64,000 nt of DNA. Source: M0108 sp044228795. Its GTDB lineage: Bacteria; Pseudomonadota; Gammaproteobacteria; Chromatiales; Chromatiaceae. A program made the position numbers and the translations under genes. Below, piece by piece: positions 49,269-60,801 of the stretch. Every line of letters starts with the position of its first letter. Positions within the stretch are counted from its first letter, which is position 1. A model generated the notes under the pieces. The model was given only the letters and a program-made list of their open reading frames with translations. It was not told the DNA's origin and searched no databases. The stretch covers positions 62,001 to 126,000 of the forward strand of contig JBGAUE010000008.1 in assembly GCA_044228795.1 (NCBI GenBank). The letters run 5' to 3'.

Positions 49269-50123
49269 ATGAATCATCGCATGTGTTACCGGATCAAACC
49301 TTTCCTGACTACCCTTGCGCCCCTTTGGGCCCTGGCGCTCTTCCTGTCCGGCTGTTCCTGGTTTGGCAACCTGGAAGATACAACCAAGGACTGGAGCGCC
49401 TCGAAACTCTACTCCGAGGCCTCCGCGGAGTTGAACAGCGGCGGCTACGAGACGGCCATCGAATATTACGAGAAGTTGGAGGCCCGCTTCCCCTTTGGCC
49501 GTTACGCCATGCAGGCCCAACTTGACGTCTCTTATGCCTATTACAAGGCAGACAAGCCCGAGGAGGCCATCGCAGCGGCGGACCGCTTCATCAAGCTGTA
49601 CCCCCAGAGCCCCTACGTTGACTACGCCTACTATTTCAAAGGCATCGTCAACTATAACCGCAGCGTCGATTTTCTCGACCGCTACATCCCGACCGACCGT
49701 TCCCAGCGCGACCCCGGCTCGGCCCTTGATGCCTTCAACGACTTCGCGGAACTGGTGCGGCGCTTCCCGGACAGTAAATATACCCCTGACGCCCGCCAGC
49801 GCATGCTTTACCTGCGCGGCAACCTGGCCAGAAACGAGGTCAATATCGCGAAATTCTACGTCAAACAGGGCGCCTACCTGGCAGCGGTGGACCGTTGCAA
49901 CCAGGTCATCCAGCACTATCAGCGTACTGCCGCAGTGCGGGATGCCCTGGTCACCATGATTGATGCCTACAAGCGGCTAGGCAAGGAAGAACTCGCCACC
50001 GACGCCCAGCGGGTGTTGGACCTCAACGACAAAGAGGGGAAATTCGTCTCCGACGACTTGCCCCCAGGGCAAGTCACCCTCACCCGGAAGATCTGGGACT
50101 ACCTGGAACTCGACAAGAATTGA
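49269..50123 (+). CDS. bamD: Outer membrane protein assembly factor BamD (ComL), lipoprotein
   Basis: Essential lipoprotein partner of BamA in inserting beta-barrel proteins. The signal has the lipobox LSGC (ALFLSGCSWF). Five TPR-like repeats follow, for example LYSEASAELNSGGYETAIEYYEKLEARFPF and AYYKADKPEEAIAAADRFIKLYP, then SAFDAFNDF-like SALDAFNDFAELVRRFPDSKY. The protein has 284 residues. The start may be ATG 49269 (MNHRM) or ATG 49281 (MCYRIK). It converges with glnB across a strong hairpin. Confidence 0.95.
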   Translation: MNHRMCYRIKPFLTTLAPLWALALFLSGCSWFGNLEDTTKDWSASKLYSEASAELNSGGYETAIEYYEKLEARFPFGRYAMQAQLDVSYAYYKADKPEEAIAAADRFIKLYPQSPYVDYAYYFKGIVNYNRSVDFLDRYIPTDRSQRDPGSALDAFNDFAELVRRFPDSKYTPDARQRMLYLRGNLARNEVNIAKFYVKQGAYLAAVDRCNQVIQHYQRTAAVRDALVTMIDAYKRLGKEELATDAQRVLDLNDKEGKFVSDDLPPGQVTLTRKIWDYLELDKN

Positions 50124-50125
50124 TA

Positions 50126-50169
50126 AAGGGGATTAAGGCCGGAGGGTATGCTTCCCGGCCCATCCCCTT
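50126..50169. terminator. Bidirectional terminator-like hairpin between bamD and glnB
   Basis: AAGGGGAT (50126-50133) pairs with ATCCCCTT (50162-50169). Inside it, GGCCGGAGGG pairs with CTTCCCGGCC. The pair of stems lies between convergent genes and touches both stop codons. It has no long T tract, but its stability and position support shared termination. Confidence 0.6.
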
Positions 50170-50507
50170 CAGACCGCCGCTTCGTCTTCCTCACCCGTGC
50201 GGATACGTACCACGCGGGTCACTTCGCTGACAAAAATCTTGCCGTCCCCAATCTTGCCAGTCCGGGCGGCGGTGGTGATGGCCTCGACGCAGGTATCGAC
50301 CAACTCATCGGTCAGGACGATTTCGATCTTAACTTTCGGCAGAAAATCGACCACATACTCCGCCCCACGGTAGAGCTCGGTATGACCCTTCTGCCGACCA
50401 AACCCCTTGACCTCGATGGCGGTCATGCCGGTGATGCCGGCCGACGACAAGGCCTCGCGGACGTCATCCAGCTTGAACGGCTTGATTATGGCCTCGATCT
50501 TCTTCAT
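50169..50507 (-). CDS. glnB: Nitrogen regulatory protein P-II
   Basis: Trimeric signal protein sensing 2-oxoglutarate, ATP/ADP and uridylylation to control glutamine synthetase and Ntr signalling. KPFKLDDVREAL, GRQKGHTELYRGAEY (uridylylation tyrosine 51), VKIEIVL and the C-terminal RIRTGEEDEAAV match GlnB closely. 112 residues. AGGAGA precedes the ATG. nadE lies upstream on the same strand, about 100 bp away, an arrangement seen in related bacteria. GlnB is favoured over GlnK because no amtB is adjacent. Confidence 0.95.
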   Translation of the reverse strand: MKKIEAIIKPFKLDDVREALSSAGITGMTAIEVKGFGRQKGHTELYRGAEYVVDFLPKVKIEIVLTDELVDTCVEAITTAARTGKIGDGKIFVSEVTRVVRIRTGEEDEAAV

Positions 50508-50552
50508 TAGGGTCTCCTATTATTGCATGTGGGGATGATTTAAAGACCCGGA

Positions 50553-50558
50553 AGTATA
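50553..50558 (-). promoter_or_regulatory. glnB: Candidate -10 box of glnB
   Basis: Read on the minus strand, TATACT lies about 45 bp before the glnB start, within the nadE-glnB gap. No clear -35 and no sigma-54 (GG-N10-GC) pattern was found. Confidence 0.35.
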
Positions 50559-50603
50559 GTTTAAGCGGCGGCACCGCACACGGCGGCATTCGCTGATCTC
50601 AGA

Positions 50604-52229
50604 CTAAAATCCACTGGTGATGGGATAACGCCGGTCCCGGCCGAAGGCCCGGGTGGTGATGCGCACACCGGGTGGGGCCTGGCGGCGCTTGTATTCGTTA
50701 CGGTCCACCAGGCGGGTTACCCGCCGTACCAGGTCTTCCGGAAAGCCGGCGGCGACGATGCCAGCCACGCCCTCATCATCCTCGATATAGCGCTTGAGGA
50801 TAGGGTCGAGAATTTCGTAATCCGGCAGACTGTCCTGGTCGGTCTGGTTGGGCCTTAGTTCCGCCGAGGGCGGCCGGTCGATCACCCGCTGGGGGATGAC
50901 CGGCACGGGGCCACGGCCATTCCGATAGGCCGCCAGACGATAGACCAGGGTCTTGGGCACATCCTTGATGGGGGCGAACCCACCAGCCATGTCACCATAG
51001 AGGGTCGCGTAACCGACGGCGACCTCGCTCTTGTTGCCGGTGGTCAGCAGCATCTTACCCTTCTTGTTACTGATGGCCATGAGGATGATACCCCGGCAGC
51101 GGGCCTGGATATTCTCTTCGGTCACGTCCAGGTCGCAACCCGCGAATTCACCCGCCAGCATGTCCAGGAAGGCCCTAAATGCCGGTTCGATGGGTACGAT
51201 GCGATGGGCCACGCCCTGGGTCCGTGCCTGTTCCTGGGCATCCTCGACACTCATGTCCGCCGTATAGCGCGAGGGCATGAGCACCGCCTCCACCTGGTCC
51301 GCCCCCAGGGCATCTACCGCGATAGCCAAGGTCAGGGCTGAGTCGATACCCCCCGACAGGCCCACCACGGCGCCCTGGAAGCCATTCTTGCGCACATAAT
51401 CCCGCACCCCCAGGACCAGGGCGTCATAGACCCCCTCCTCCGCCGGCGGGATGGGGGCGATGACGCCGTGACGCGGGCATGGCGCTTGACCAGCCAGACC
51501 CACCTCCACCTCGACCAACAGCATCGCCTCCGTGAAGAAGAGCGCCCTCTGAGTCAGACGGCCTTGGGCATCCACCACGAAGGAACCGCCATCGAAGACC
51601 AGTTCGTCCTGACCGCCGACCAGGTTGGCGTAAAGAATCGGCAATTGGTGTTCCCGAGCACGGCGTACCAGGAGTTCCTCGCGGCTATTGGCCTTCCCGG
51701 CGTGGTAAGGCGAGGCGTTGAGGTTGATCAGCAACCGCGCCCCTGCCGCCACCGTCAGGCGGGTGGGCCCCTCCTCCCAGATATCCTCGCAAATGCTGAT
51801 GCCAAGCGGCATGCCCTGAAAGGGAATCACGCAGGGGGCATGACCGGGCTGAAAATAGCGCTTCTCGTCAAAGACACTGTAATTGGGCAACATCTGCTTG
51901 GCGTATTCCGCCACCAGCCGGCCATCCTGGAACAGCCCCGCGACATTGAAAAGGCTCCCCAGATCCCGCTTCGGATAGCCCAGCACCAGCCCGATCCCCT
52001 GGCTCGCGGCACTGATATCCACCAGGGCCGCCGCCACGCGCTCCATCAGCTCAGGGCGCAGCAGCAGATCCTCGGGGGGGTAACCTGTCAGGGTCAGTTC
52101 GGGAAAGACCACCAGATCGGCCCTATGGTGCTCCCGCGCCTCTTGGGCCACCTTGATGACTCGGTCGCGGTTGGTGGCAACATCGCCGACGAGCAGATTG
52201 ACTTGAGCGATGAGGATACGCAGGGTCAT
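50604..52229 (-). CDS. nadE: Glutamine-dependent NAD+ synthetase
   Basis: Converts nicotinate adenine dinucleotide to NAD+ using glutamine and ATP. The N-terminal nitrilase-like glutaminase has the Glu-Lys-Cys set in VFPELTLTGYPPEDL, KQMLPNYSVFDEKRYF and SICEDIWEEG. The C-terminal synthetase has the P-loop-like VGLSGGIDSALT and the LTTGNKSEVAVGYATLYGD segment. 541 residues, as usual for the two-domain form. It is upstream of glnB on the same strand. Confidence 0.96.
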   Translation of the reverse strand: MTLRILIAQVNLLVGDVATNRDRVIKVAQEAREHHRADLVVFPELTLTGYPPEDLLLRPELMERVAAALVDISAASQGIGLVLGYPKRDLGSLFNVAGLFQDGRLVAEYAKQMLPNYSVFDEKRYFQPGHAPCVIPFQGMPLGISICEDIWEEGPTRLTVAAGARLLINLNASPYHAGKANSREELLVRRAREHQLPILYANLVGGQDELVFDGGSFVVDAQGRLTQRALFFTEAMLLVEVEVGLAGQAPCPRHGVIAPIPPAEEGVYDALVLGVRDYVRKNGFQGAVVGLSGGIDSALTLAIAVDALGADQVEAVLMPSRYTADMSVEDAQEQARTQGVAHRIVPIEPAFRAFLDMLAGEFAGCDLDVTEENIQARCRGIILMAISNKKGKMLLTTGNKSEVAVGYATLYGDMAGGFAPIKDVPKTLVYRLAAYRNGRGPVPVIPQRVIDRPPSAELRPNQTDQDSLPDYEILDPILKRYIEDDEGVAGIVAAGFPEDLVRRVTRLVDRNEYKRRQAPPGVRITTRAFGRDRRYPITSGF

Positions 52230-52568
52230 ATCAGAAACCCGCCCGCCAATCCCGGCTCGGTGGAAGTCGCTACCATAGCAGGATTAATAGGCTTTTCGGA
52301 GAATTACTCGATGAATAGAGGGGCTAGCCGAGGTTCAGGAACGCGACTCCCTACACCCTTTCCTCGGCCAGATCCAAAGTGACGCGCTGTGAGCAATTCT
52401 GACCCACAATCGGGACCCTTGGTACGTCACGTTTCATCCGTACCTTTGTTCCGCCCGAACGACCGGTTTTGATACAGGTCTTCGGGCGGATTGGGGCTTT
52501 GCCACGGGCATCATCAGGTTAGGACCCGGCCTAGTCTGGCTTTGCCACTACCGGGGACCGGATTGGGA
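52230..52568. other. Intergenic region sucD-nadE with a long inverted repeat
   Basis: 339 bp without a gene. A 9-bp perfect stem, CCGCCCGAA (52451-52459) and TTCGGGCGG (52481-52489), with an inner GACC/GGTC pairing, could end the sucCD transcript. There is no T tract on the minus strand. The rest shows no recognisable signal. Confidence 0.45.
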
Positions 52569-53438
52569 TCACTCCAGGAGTTCCGCCATGCGTTGCCCCA
52601 TGGCGGCGGGGGAGCGGACGATGGCGACGCCGGCCGCTTCCAGGGCGGCGAACTTGCCAGCGGCAGTGCCTTTGCCCCCGGTGATGATGGCACCCGCATG
52701 GCCCATGCGCTTGCCAGAGGGGGCGGTGACGCCGGCGATGTAGGCCACTACGGGCTTGGTAACATGGTCCTTGATGTAGTCGGCGGCGGCCTCCTCGGCG
52801 CTACCGCCAATCTCGCCGACGAGGATGACACCCTCGGTCTGGTCGTCGGCCTGGAAGCGCTCCAGACAGGCGATGAAGTCCATACCCTGGATAGGATCAC
52901 CGCCGATACCAATACAGGTGCTTTGGCCCAGGCCGGCGTTGGTGGTTTGGAAGACGGCCTCGTAGGTCAGGGTCCCGGAACGGGAGACGATGCCCACGCG
53001 GCCCGGCTGGTGGATATTGCCGGGCATGATGCCGATCTTGCAGGCTCCCGGGGTGATGATGCCGGGGCAGTTGGGACCAATCAGAACGCTGTCTCCACCC
53101 ACCAGGGCAGCCTTGACCTTGAGCATGTCGAGGACCGGGATGCCCTCGGTAATGCAAACAATGACGCCGATACCCGCGTCCGCCGCCTCCAGGATGGCAT
53201 CGGCGGCGAAGGCCGCCGGGACATAGATCATGGTGGCGTTGGCCCCGGTCGCACTCACAGCATCATGGACGGTGTCGAAGACGGGTCGTTCGAGGTGCTG
53301 GGTACCGCCCTTACCCGGGGTGACGCCACCCACCAGGTTGGTGCCATAGGCAATGGCCTGTTCGCTGTGGAAGGTGCCCTGCTTGCCGGTAAAGCCCTGG
53401 CAAATGACACGGGTGTGCTTGTCAATCAATACGCTCAT
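52569..53438 (-). CDS. sucD: Succinate-CoA ligase alpha subunit
   Basis: Interconverts succinyl-CoA and succinate with nucleoside triphosphate formation in the TCA cycle (or its reductive form). The CoA-binding region has CQGFTGKQGTFHSEQAIAYG. GPNCPGIITPGACKIGIMPG and the active histidine in MGHAGAIITGGKGTAAGK are present. 289 residues. sucC is 13 bp upstream on the same strand, the standard order. Confidence 0.97.
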   Translation of the reverse strand: MSVLIDKHTRVICQGFTGKQGTFHSEQAIAYGTNLVGGVTPGKGGTQHLERPVFDTVHDAVSATGANATMIYVPAAFAADAILEAADAGIGVIVCITEGIPVLDMLKVKAALVGGDSVLIGPNCPGIITPGACKIGIMPGNIHQPGRVGIVSRSGTLTYEAVFQTTNAGLGQSTCIGIGGDPIQGMDFIACLERFQADDQTEGVILVGEIGGSAEEAAADYIKDHVTKPVVAYIAGVTAPSGKRMGHAGAIITGGKGTAAGKFAALEAAGVAIVRSPAAMGQRMAELLE

Positions 53439-53451
53439 GTCTTGATCCCTC

Positions 53452-54618
53452 TCAGTGCGTTACGGCGGCGGCGACGACTCTGTCCGCAGCCTCGCTCAGG
53501 CTCGCGGCGGTGGTGATGGCTAGGTCACTGGCCGCCAACAGGGCCAGGCCCTGCTCGGCATGGGTACCCTCCAGACGCACCACTACAGGGACCTTAACCC
53601 GGACCTCGCGCACCGCCTGGATGATGCCTTCGGCGATCAAGTCGCATCGCACAATGCCCCCAAAGATGTTGACCAGTACGGCCTGGACCTTGTCATCGGA
53701 GAGGATGAGCTTGAAGGCCTCGGCCACCCGCGCCGCCGTGGCGCCACCGCCGACGTCCAGAAAGTTAGCGGGCGAGCCGCCGTGGAGCTGGACCAGGTCC
53801 ATGGTCGCCATGGCCAGGCCGGCGCCATTGACCATGCAGCCGATGTTGCCGTCCAGACTGATATAGTTGAGGTCATGCTCCTTGGCCAGGGCCTCGCGGG
53901 GGTCCTCCTGGGTGATGTCGCGCATCGCCCCCAGGTCGGGATGACGGTAGAGGGCGTTGTCGTCCAGGTTGAGCTTGGCGTCCAGGGCCATGAGCTCGCC
54001 AGCCGGGGTCACCACCAAGGGGTTGATTTCAACCAGACTGGCATCGCAATCGATGAAGAGACGATAAAGGCCCTGCATGACCTTGCCTAAGGCCTTGACC
54101 TGATCAGGCTCCAGGCCGAGGCCAAACCCGATCTTGCGGCTCTGCCAGCCCATGAGACCGACCGCCGGATGAACATGGGTGGTCAGGATGCGCTCCGGGG
54201 TCTTGGCTGCGACCTCCTCGATATCCATACCGCCGTCGGCCGAGGCCATGATGACCACGCGCTTAGCCTCGCGATCCACCAGGGCGCCAAGATAAAGCTC
54301 GCGCACGCTATCGGTGGGAGCCTCGATCAGGACCAGCCCGATGGGCAGGCCCTCGGGACCCGTCTGGCGGGTCTTGAGGCGAGCGCCGACGAGCCGCTCG
54401 GTTTCACGCTCCAGATGCTCGATACTCTCCGTCACCACCACGCCGCCAGCCTTGCCTCGCGCCCCGGAGTGAACCTGGGCCTTGACCACCCAGCGCGCGC
54501 CACCCAGTTCATGGGTCGCCGCCCACACCTCGCTGGCCTGGGCGACTGTCAGGCTGCGTGGCACCGGAATGCCGTGCCGCACAAACAGACCCTTCGCCTG
54601 ATATTCATGTAAATTCAT
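53452..54618 (-). CDS. sucC: Succinate-CoA ligase beta subunit
   Basis: ATP-grasp subunit that binds the nucleotide and succinate. NLHEYQAKGLFVRHGIPVP, VVKAQVHSGARGKAGGV, LVEINPLVVTPAGELMALDAK (the metal site) and GGIVRCDLIAEGII are diagnostic. 388 residues, the usual length. It is divergent from pilS with about 210 bp between, holding no clear promoter. Confidence 0.97.
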   Translation of the reverse strand: MNLHEYQAKGLFVRHGIPVPRSLTVAQASEVWAATHELGGARWVVKAQVHSGARGKAGGVVVTESIEHLERETERLVGARLKTRQTGPEGLPIGLVLIEAPTDSVRELYLGALVDREAKRVVIMASADGGMDIEEVAAKTPERILTTHVHPAVGLMGWQSRKIGFGLGLEPDQVKALGKVMQGLYRLFIDCDASLVEINPLVVTPAGELMALDAKLNLDDNALYRHPDLGAMRDITQEDPREALAKEHDLNYISLDGNIGCMVNGAGLAMATMDLVQLHGGSPANFLDVGGGATAARVAEAFKLILSDDKVQAVLVNIFGGIVRCDLIAEGIIQAVREVRVKVPVVVRLEGTHAEQGLALLAASDLAITTAASLSEAADRVVAAAVTH

Positions 54619-54828
54619 GGACTAATGCCCCTGTTCCTGGATTTTGGTGGTTGGCTCGGGTCGGAATTACAGCGCCCGGGATACCCCGGGGCCGCTTCCT
54701 CCGCCCTCCCCTATTGTCGTGACCCTTGCGGCCGGATCGGCAGGCCTTCATAGTGGCGCAAGCTATTTTCGACCAATCCCCAGGCGATTACCAACCTTCA
54801 TTACCGCAGCGCGACCCACGCATCCGAG

Positions 54829-56469
54829 ATGACAAGCCCTGTCCCGTCCCGCCCGCCTCACCCGGACACCAGCCCGGAGGTCGAGGCCTACCCAAGCTGG
54901 CGGGCAATGACCTGGTTCGGCCTCTTTCGCCTGGTCATGGCCATCGATCTTGCCCTCTTTCTTTTTGTCCCCAGCTTGGAAAAACTGGTCGGAGACTTCT
55001 ACCAGACCACATGGAGCATCGCCATTGTATGCGCCTATGTGGTTTTGGCCTTGCTGGGCCTGGCATTGGCCCGATGGCGCCTGGCCGACAAAGCAACCCT
55101 GATCCAGACCGGGGTCTTTATCGACATCCTGGCCTTCACCCTGCTCATGCTCTTCAGTGGGGGCGTCAACAGCAGCTTCGGCCTGCCGATGGCCATTGCC
55201 GTAGCGGCCGGCGCCCTGCTCATGGAGGGCCGACTCTCGCTCCTCTTCGCTGCCTTCGCCACTACGGGCGTCATGGCCGTACAAATCAATAGCCAACTCG
55301 CGGGCCTGGGTCAGAAGGGTGGCTTCACCCAGGCGGGCCTCTTGGGCACCACCTATTTCATGGTCGCCATCCTGGCCCATGTCCTCTACCGGCGCATCCA
55401 GGCGGCAGAACGCCTCGCCGCCAGCCGCCAGGTTGATATCGATGACCTTTCCAAGCTCAACGCCTTCATCATCCAGCGCATGAGCACCGGAGTGCTCGTC
55501 TTGGACGAGTCCCGGCAAGTTCGCCTCGGCAACCAAGCCAGCGCTACACTGCTGGGAATCCAAGATCCTCGGGGCCAGCCACTGGCCAGGGTTTCGCCAG
55601 AACTGGCCGCCTGGCTGGCAACGACCCTCGACCATCCCGCCCCCGCGATGGCCCCAGACCAACCCCCAGGTCCCACCGTGCGGGTCGGAGAGCGGGACAT
55701 CGAGGCCAGCCATCTCTGGCTTGGTCATGACCCCCAGGGTGCCATTCTGCTGTTTTTGCGTGACAAACGCGCCCTGCTCCAAGAAGCCCAGCAGATCAAA
55801 TTAGCGGCCTTGGGGCGCCTGACGGCCAGCATCGCCCACAACATCCGCAACCCCCTGAGCGCGATCAAGCACGCCAGTCAACTCCTGGCTGAATCACCGG
55901 ATTTAGGGGAGGAAGACCAGCATCTGCTGAGCATCATTGCGCGCAACAGTGGCCGTATCGATGGCATCGTCGAGAGTGTCCTGCAACTCTCGCGGGGCCA
56001 TGCGCCCGAGTTTCAGAACCTCGACCTGGGCCTCTGGCTCGGGGAACTCCATGCGGATTTATTGGAGTCGCGCCAGTTCCCCAGTGAACGCTTCCGGCTC
56101 GACATCGCCGCCGATACCCCACCGGCCCGGGTGAATGCCGGACACCTGCATCAAATTCTCGCCAATCTCTGCGATAACGCCATCAAACACGCGGGGACCC
56201 TTGACCAGCCTCCTCATCTGTGCCTGAGCTCCGGACGGCTTCCGGCCACGGCGGGGGCCTTCATCGAGATTCGCGACGATGGGAAGCCCATAGATCCCGA
56301 GATCGCACGGGAGATGTTCACCCCCTTCTTTACCACCAGCGCCAGCGGTACCGGGCTCGGTCTTTACATCGCCCTGGAACTTGCCGCCATCAATGGCATC
56401 ACCCTGGAATACCAGGCAATCCCAGGGGGAGGCAACAGCTTCCATCTTAGTTTGCCCCCGGTAAACTAA
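54829..56469 (+). CDS. pilS: PilS-like membrane sensor histidine kinase
   Basis: Partner of the downstream NtrC-type regulator; in Pseudomonas PilSR controls type IV pilin expression. Six hydrophobic helices lie within residues ~28-190, then a PAS-like domain (~205-310), a dimerisation domain and an ATPase domain with GTGLGLYIALELAAINGI. The phosphorylated histidine is His337 in ASIAHNIRNPLSAIKHASQLL; the usual H-box residue after histidine is Glu, here Asn. 546 residues. pilR starts about 115 bp later. Pilus assignment rests on the PilS/PilR family likeness, since no pilin gene is in the window. Confidence 0.88.
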   Translation: MTSPVPSRPPHPDTSPEVEAYPSWRAMTWFGLFRLVMAIDLALFLFVPSLEKLVGDFYQTTWSIAIVCAYVVLALLGLALARWRLADKATLIQTGVFIDILAFTLLMLFSGGVNSSFGLPMAIAVAAGALLMEGRLSLLFAAFATTGVMAVQINSQLAGLGQKGGFTQAGLLGTTYFMVAILAHVLYRRIQAAERLAASRQVDIDDLSKLNAFIIQRMSTGVLVLDESRQVRLGNQASATLLGIQDPRGQPLARVSPELAAWLATTLDHPAPAMAPDQPPGPTVRVGERDIEASHLWLGHDPQGAILLFLRDKRALLQEAQQIKLAALGRLTASIAHNIRNPLSAIKHASQLLAESPDLGEEDQHLLSIIARNSGRIDGIVESVLQLSRGHAPEFQNLDLGLWLGELHADLLESRQFPSERFRLDIAADTPPARVNAGHLHQILANLCDNAIKHAGTLDQPPHLCLSSGRLPATAGAFIEIRDDGKPIDPEIAREMFTPFFTTSASGTGLGLYIALELAAINGITLEYQAIPGGGNSFHLSLPPVN

Positions 56470-56584
56470 TCCCCCTGGCAACTTCGGGAGCCAGGGGCGA
56501 CCAAGAGCTGCCCTCTCGTCAGGGGAGGGCGCAAGGCCGCATAATAGTGGGTAATTTTCACGGTGATTGCCCATCAACCCACCC

Positions 56585-57945
<1,361 letters not shown>

Positions 57946-57949
<4 letters not shown>

Positions 57950-59304
57950 CCCCATCTCCCACTCCATCGGGCTCCACGAGACCGAACCCGGACCCCGCCG
58001 CTGACGGCTTCGTGCGCTGGTTCCGCCATGCCACCCCCTACGTCCACGCCCATCGCGGGCGCACCTTTGTCATCGCCTTTGGGGGCGAAGCGGTGGCCGA
58101 CAAGGGTTTTCGTGACCTAGTCCATGACCTGGCCACCCTACATGGCCTGGGTATCCGCCTGGTCTTGGTCCACGGCGCCCGGCCGCAGATCCAGGCCAGC
58201 CTCGCCCATCGGGGCACGGGCTTTCGCTATGTCAAGGGCCTGCGAGTCACAGACGCCGAGGCCCTGGCCTGCGTAAAGGAGGCCGCCGGGACCCTGCGGG
58301 TGGAGATCGAGGCCCTCTTCTCCCAGGGCCTGGCCAACTCCCCCATGGCCGGGGTGCGCATCCCCGTCGCCTCCGGAAACTTTGTCACTGCCAAACCCCT
58401 GGGGGTCCTGGACGGGGTCGATTACCTCCATACCGGGGTGGTGCGCCGCATCGACCGCGAGGCCCTCCAGCAGCGCCTGGACGACGGCGCCGTGGCCCTG
58501 ATGCCGCCCATTGGCTATTCCCCCACGGGGGAGGTCTTCAACCTGAGCGCGGCGGACGTGGCCCGCTCGGCGGCCATCGCCCTTAAGGCCGACAAGCTGA
58601 TCTTTCTGCTGGAAGCGGAGGGTCTGACCGATGCCAGCGGCCAACTCGTCTCCAACGTCCTCAGCCGCGAGGTAGCGGGGCTACTGGAGACCGATGCCCG
58701 TCTTACAGGAGATCTGGCCCAGGCCCTACACGCCGGCGCCGATGCCTGCATCCAGGGGGTCAAGCGCGTTCATCTCGTCCCGCGCCGCCTGGACGGCGCC
58801 CTACTCCGCGAGCTCTTTACCCGCGACGGCGTGGGCACCTTGATCACCGACCAGCCCTTCGAGGAGTTGCGCCCAGCCCGCATCGACGATGTCGCCGGGA
58901 TTCTGGAGCTGCTGCGGCCCCTGGAGGAATCCGGCGCCCTGGTGCGCCGCTCCCGCGAGCGCCTGGAGACTGAGATCGACCGCTTCTTCCTGATGGAACG
59001 TGACGGCATGGCCAGCGCCTGCACCGCCTTCTATGGCTACCCGGCAGAGGGCATGGCCGAGCTCGCCTGCCTCGCCGTCAACCCGGACTACCGAAATCGT
59101 GGCCGCGGGGCCCTGCTCCTGGAGCGCATGGAGGATCTGGCCCGTCAGCGCGGCATTGCCCGCCTCTTCGTCCTGACTACCCAGACCGCCCACTGGTTTC
59201 GCGAACGCGGCTTCGAGCCCGCCAGCCTGGCCGACCTGCCCATGGCCAAGCAGGCTCTCTACAACTATCGGCGCAATTCCAAGGTCTTCATCAAGACCCT
59301 TTAG
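57946..59304 (+). CDS. argA: N-acetylglutamate synthase
   Basis: First step of arginine synthesis: acetyl-CoA + glutamate. An N-terminal amino-acid-kinase-like domain (FVIAFGGEAVADKGF, LVLVHGARPQI) is followed by a C-terminal GNAT domain with ELACLAVNPDYRNRGRGALLLERM and LTTQTAHWFRERGFEPAS. The order and length (452) match gammaproteobacterial ArgA, which is arginine-inhibited. The first ATG overlaps the pilR stop (ATGA), an unusual partner, so transcription with pilSR is possible. Confidence 0.95.
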
Positions 59305-59322
59305 TTCCCGGCCAATCCAGGG

Positions 59323-60801
59323 CTACAAGATAGGCCCGAGCATAGCGATGGTATTGTTCCAGAGCTGGCGCCATTTGGGCCAGGCCGCAACCTGCTCCTG
59401 GGTGATGGGCCTGGACTGGGCGAGGTAGCTCTCCTGGCGCTGGCGAATCAGGGCTGTCAGGCACTCGTCCTGGATCAGGACATTGTTTTCATAGTTGAGG
59501 TCGAAGCTGCGTCGATCCATGTTGGCAGAACCGATGAGGGCGATCTCACCGTCGAGGGTGATGGTCTTGGCATGCAGCAGGCCGCCGACGAACTCGTAAA
59601 TTTCGACTCCGGCCTCCAGCAAATCGGCGTAATAGCTACGGCTGGCGGCGGCAACGACCCAGGAGTCATTGCGGGCGGGGACTAGGATCCGCGTCTTCAC
59701 CCCCCGGCGAGCGCAGGCACAGAGGGCGGCCTGCATGGATTCGTTGGGGACATAGTAGGGCGTCGAAATAGTCAGGTTCCGGCGCGCGGCAAACATCAAG
59801 GTCGTGAACAGCTCGGGCATGGCGGCATTGCGGACCGTGGGACCCGTGCCCATGGCCTGAGCGACGAAGCCGGCATCAGGCGCGGGCCAGGGCTCGCTTA
59901 ACAGATCGCTCAGGTCTTCACCCTCGGTATTCGCCATCCAGTCGCCGGCGAAAAGCCACTGATTCTGCCGCGCGATGGGCCCCTCGAAGCGCACCCAGAT
60001 GTCCACCCAGGGCCCGTACCTGGCCTTAATGAGAAAGGCGGGGTCGGCGCAATTTTGGCTACCGCACCAGGTGATGCGGTTATCGATGATGGCGAGCTTG
60101 CGGTGATTACGCAGATCCACCCGCCCCCGCAGGGGACCCAGCAAGGAACCCAGCAAGGGGTTGCCGGTGGGTAAGGCACGTGCCAGACACACCCCGGCCG
60201 CCGCCATCTCGCTCCAGAGAGCCGAGTGAATCAACTGCCGCGAGCCCAAGTCATCCGCCATGACCCGGCAGATGACACCACGCCCGGCGGCTCGCATCAG
60301 GGCCTGGGCTACCCGGGTGCCGTTGTTATCCGGAAGCCAGATGTAGAACAGCAGATGCACCTGATCGCGGGCGGCATCGATGTCCTCCACCAGGTCCTTA
60401 ATGGCACGGTCGGAATCCGCCGCCAGAGATCCCTGGTTGCCGCGACAGGGGACAAAACCAGTAATGGACTGACCAAGCTCGAAAAGGTGCCGATAGCGCT
60501 CCGTGATAACCGGATCGGTTTCAGCTACCGCGCCACCAGGCGCGACCATCACCCCCTCGGGATCCGGTAGTCGCGCCAGGGTTTGGCGTAGCCGTTCCGC
60601 CCGCCGCAGACCGATATTGGTTTCCCCCACCAGCAGGTAGGCCAGGATACCCAGCACGGGGAAGATAAGGATGACCAGGACCCAGGCAATCCGCGAGGCC
60701 GGCTCCCGATGGGGCCGCATCAGGGCCCGCAGGACTAGGGCGCCATGAATGGTTAGATAACCTATCACGGCCAGGAGGCTGAAATGTTCGGGCTCGTTCA
60801 T
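59323..60801 (-). CDS. cls: Cardiolipin synthase (ClsA-type phospholipase D superfamily)
   Basis: Membrane enzyme joining two phosphatidylglycerols into cardiolipin. Two N-terminal membrane helices (residues ~8-26 and ~38-58) are followed by two HKD motifs: HRKLAIIDNRITWCGSQN near residue 232 and HAKTITLDGEIALIGSANMD near residue 405. 492 residues, typical of ClsA. The gene runs opposite to argA and mutS, with its start at 60801. Confidence 0.93.
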   Translation of the reverse strand: MNEPEHFSLLAVIGYLTIHGALVLRALMRPHREPASRIAWVLVILIFPVLGILAYLLVGETNIGLRRAERLRQTLARLPDPEGVMVAPGGAVAETDPVITERYRHLFELGQSITGFVPCRGNQGSLAADSDRAIKDLVEDIDAARDQVHLLFYIWLPDNNGTRVAQALMRAAGRGVICRVMADDLGSRQLIHSALWSEMAAAGVCLARALPTGNPLLGSLLGPLRGRVDLRNHRKLAIIDNRITWCGSQNCADPAFLIKARYGPWVDIWVRFEGPIARQNQWLFAGDWMANTEGEDLSDLLSEPWPAPDAGFVAQAMGTGPTVRNAAMPELFTTLMFAARRNLTISTPYYVPNESMQAALCACARRGVKTRILVPARNDSWVVAAASRSYYADLLEAGVEIYEFVGGLLHAKTITLDGEIALIGSANMDRRSFDLNYENNVLIQDECLTALIRQRQESYLAQSRPITQEQVAAWPKWRQLWNNTIAMLGPIL

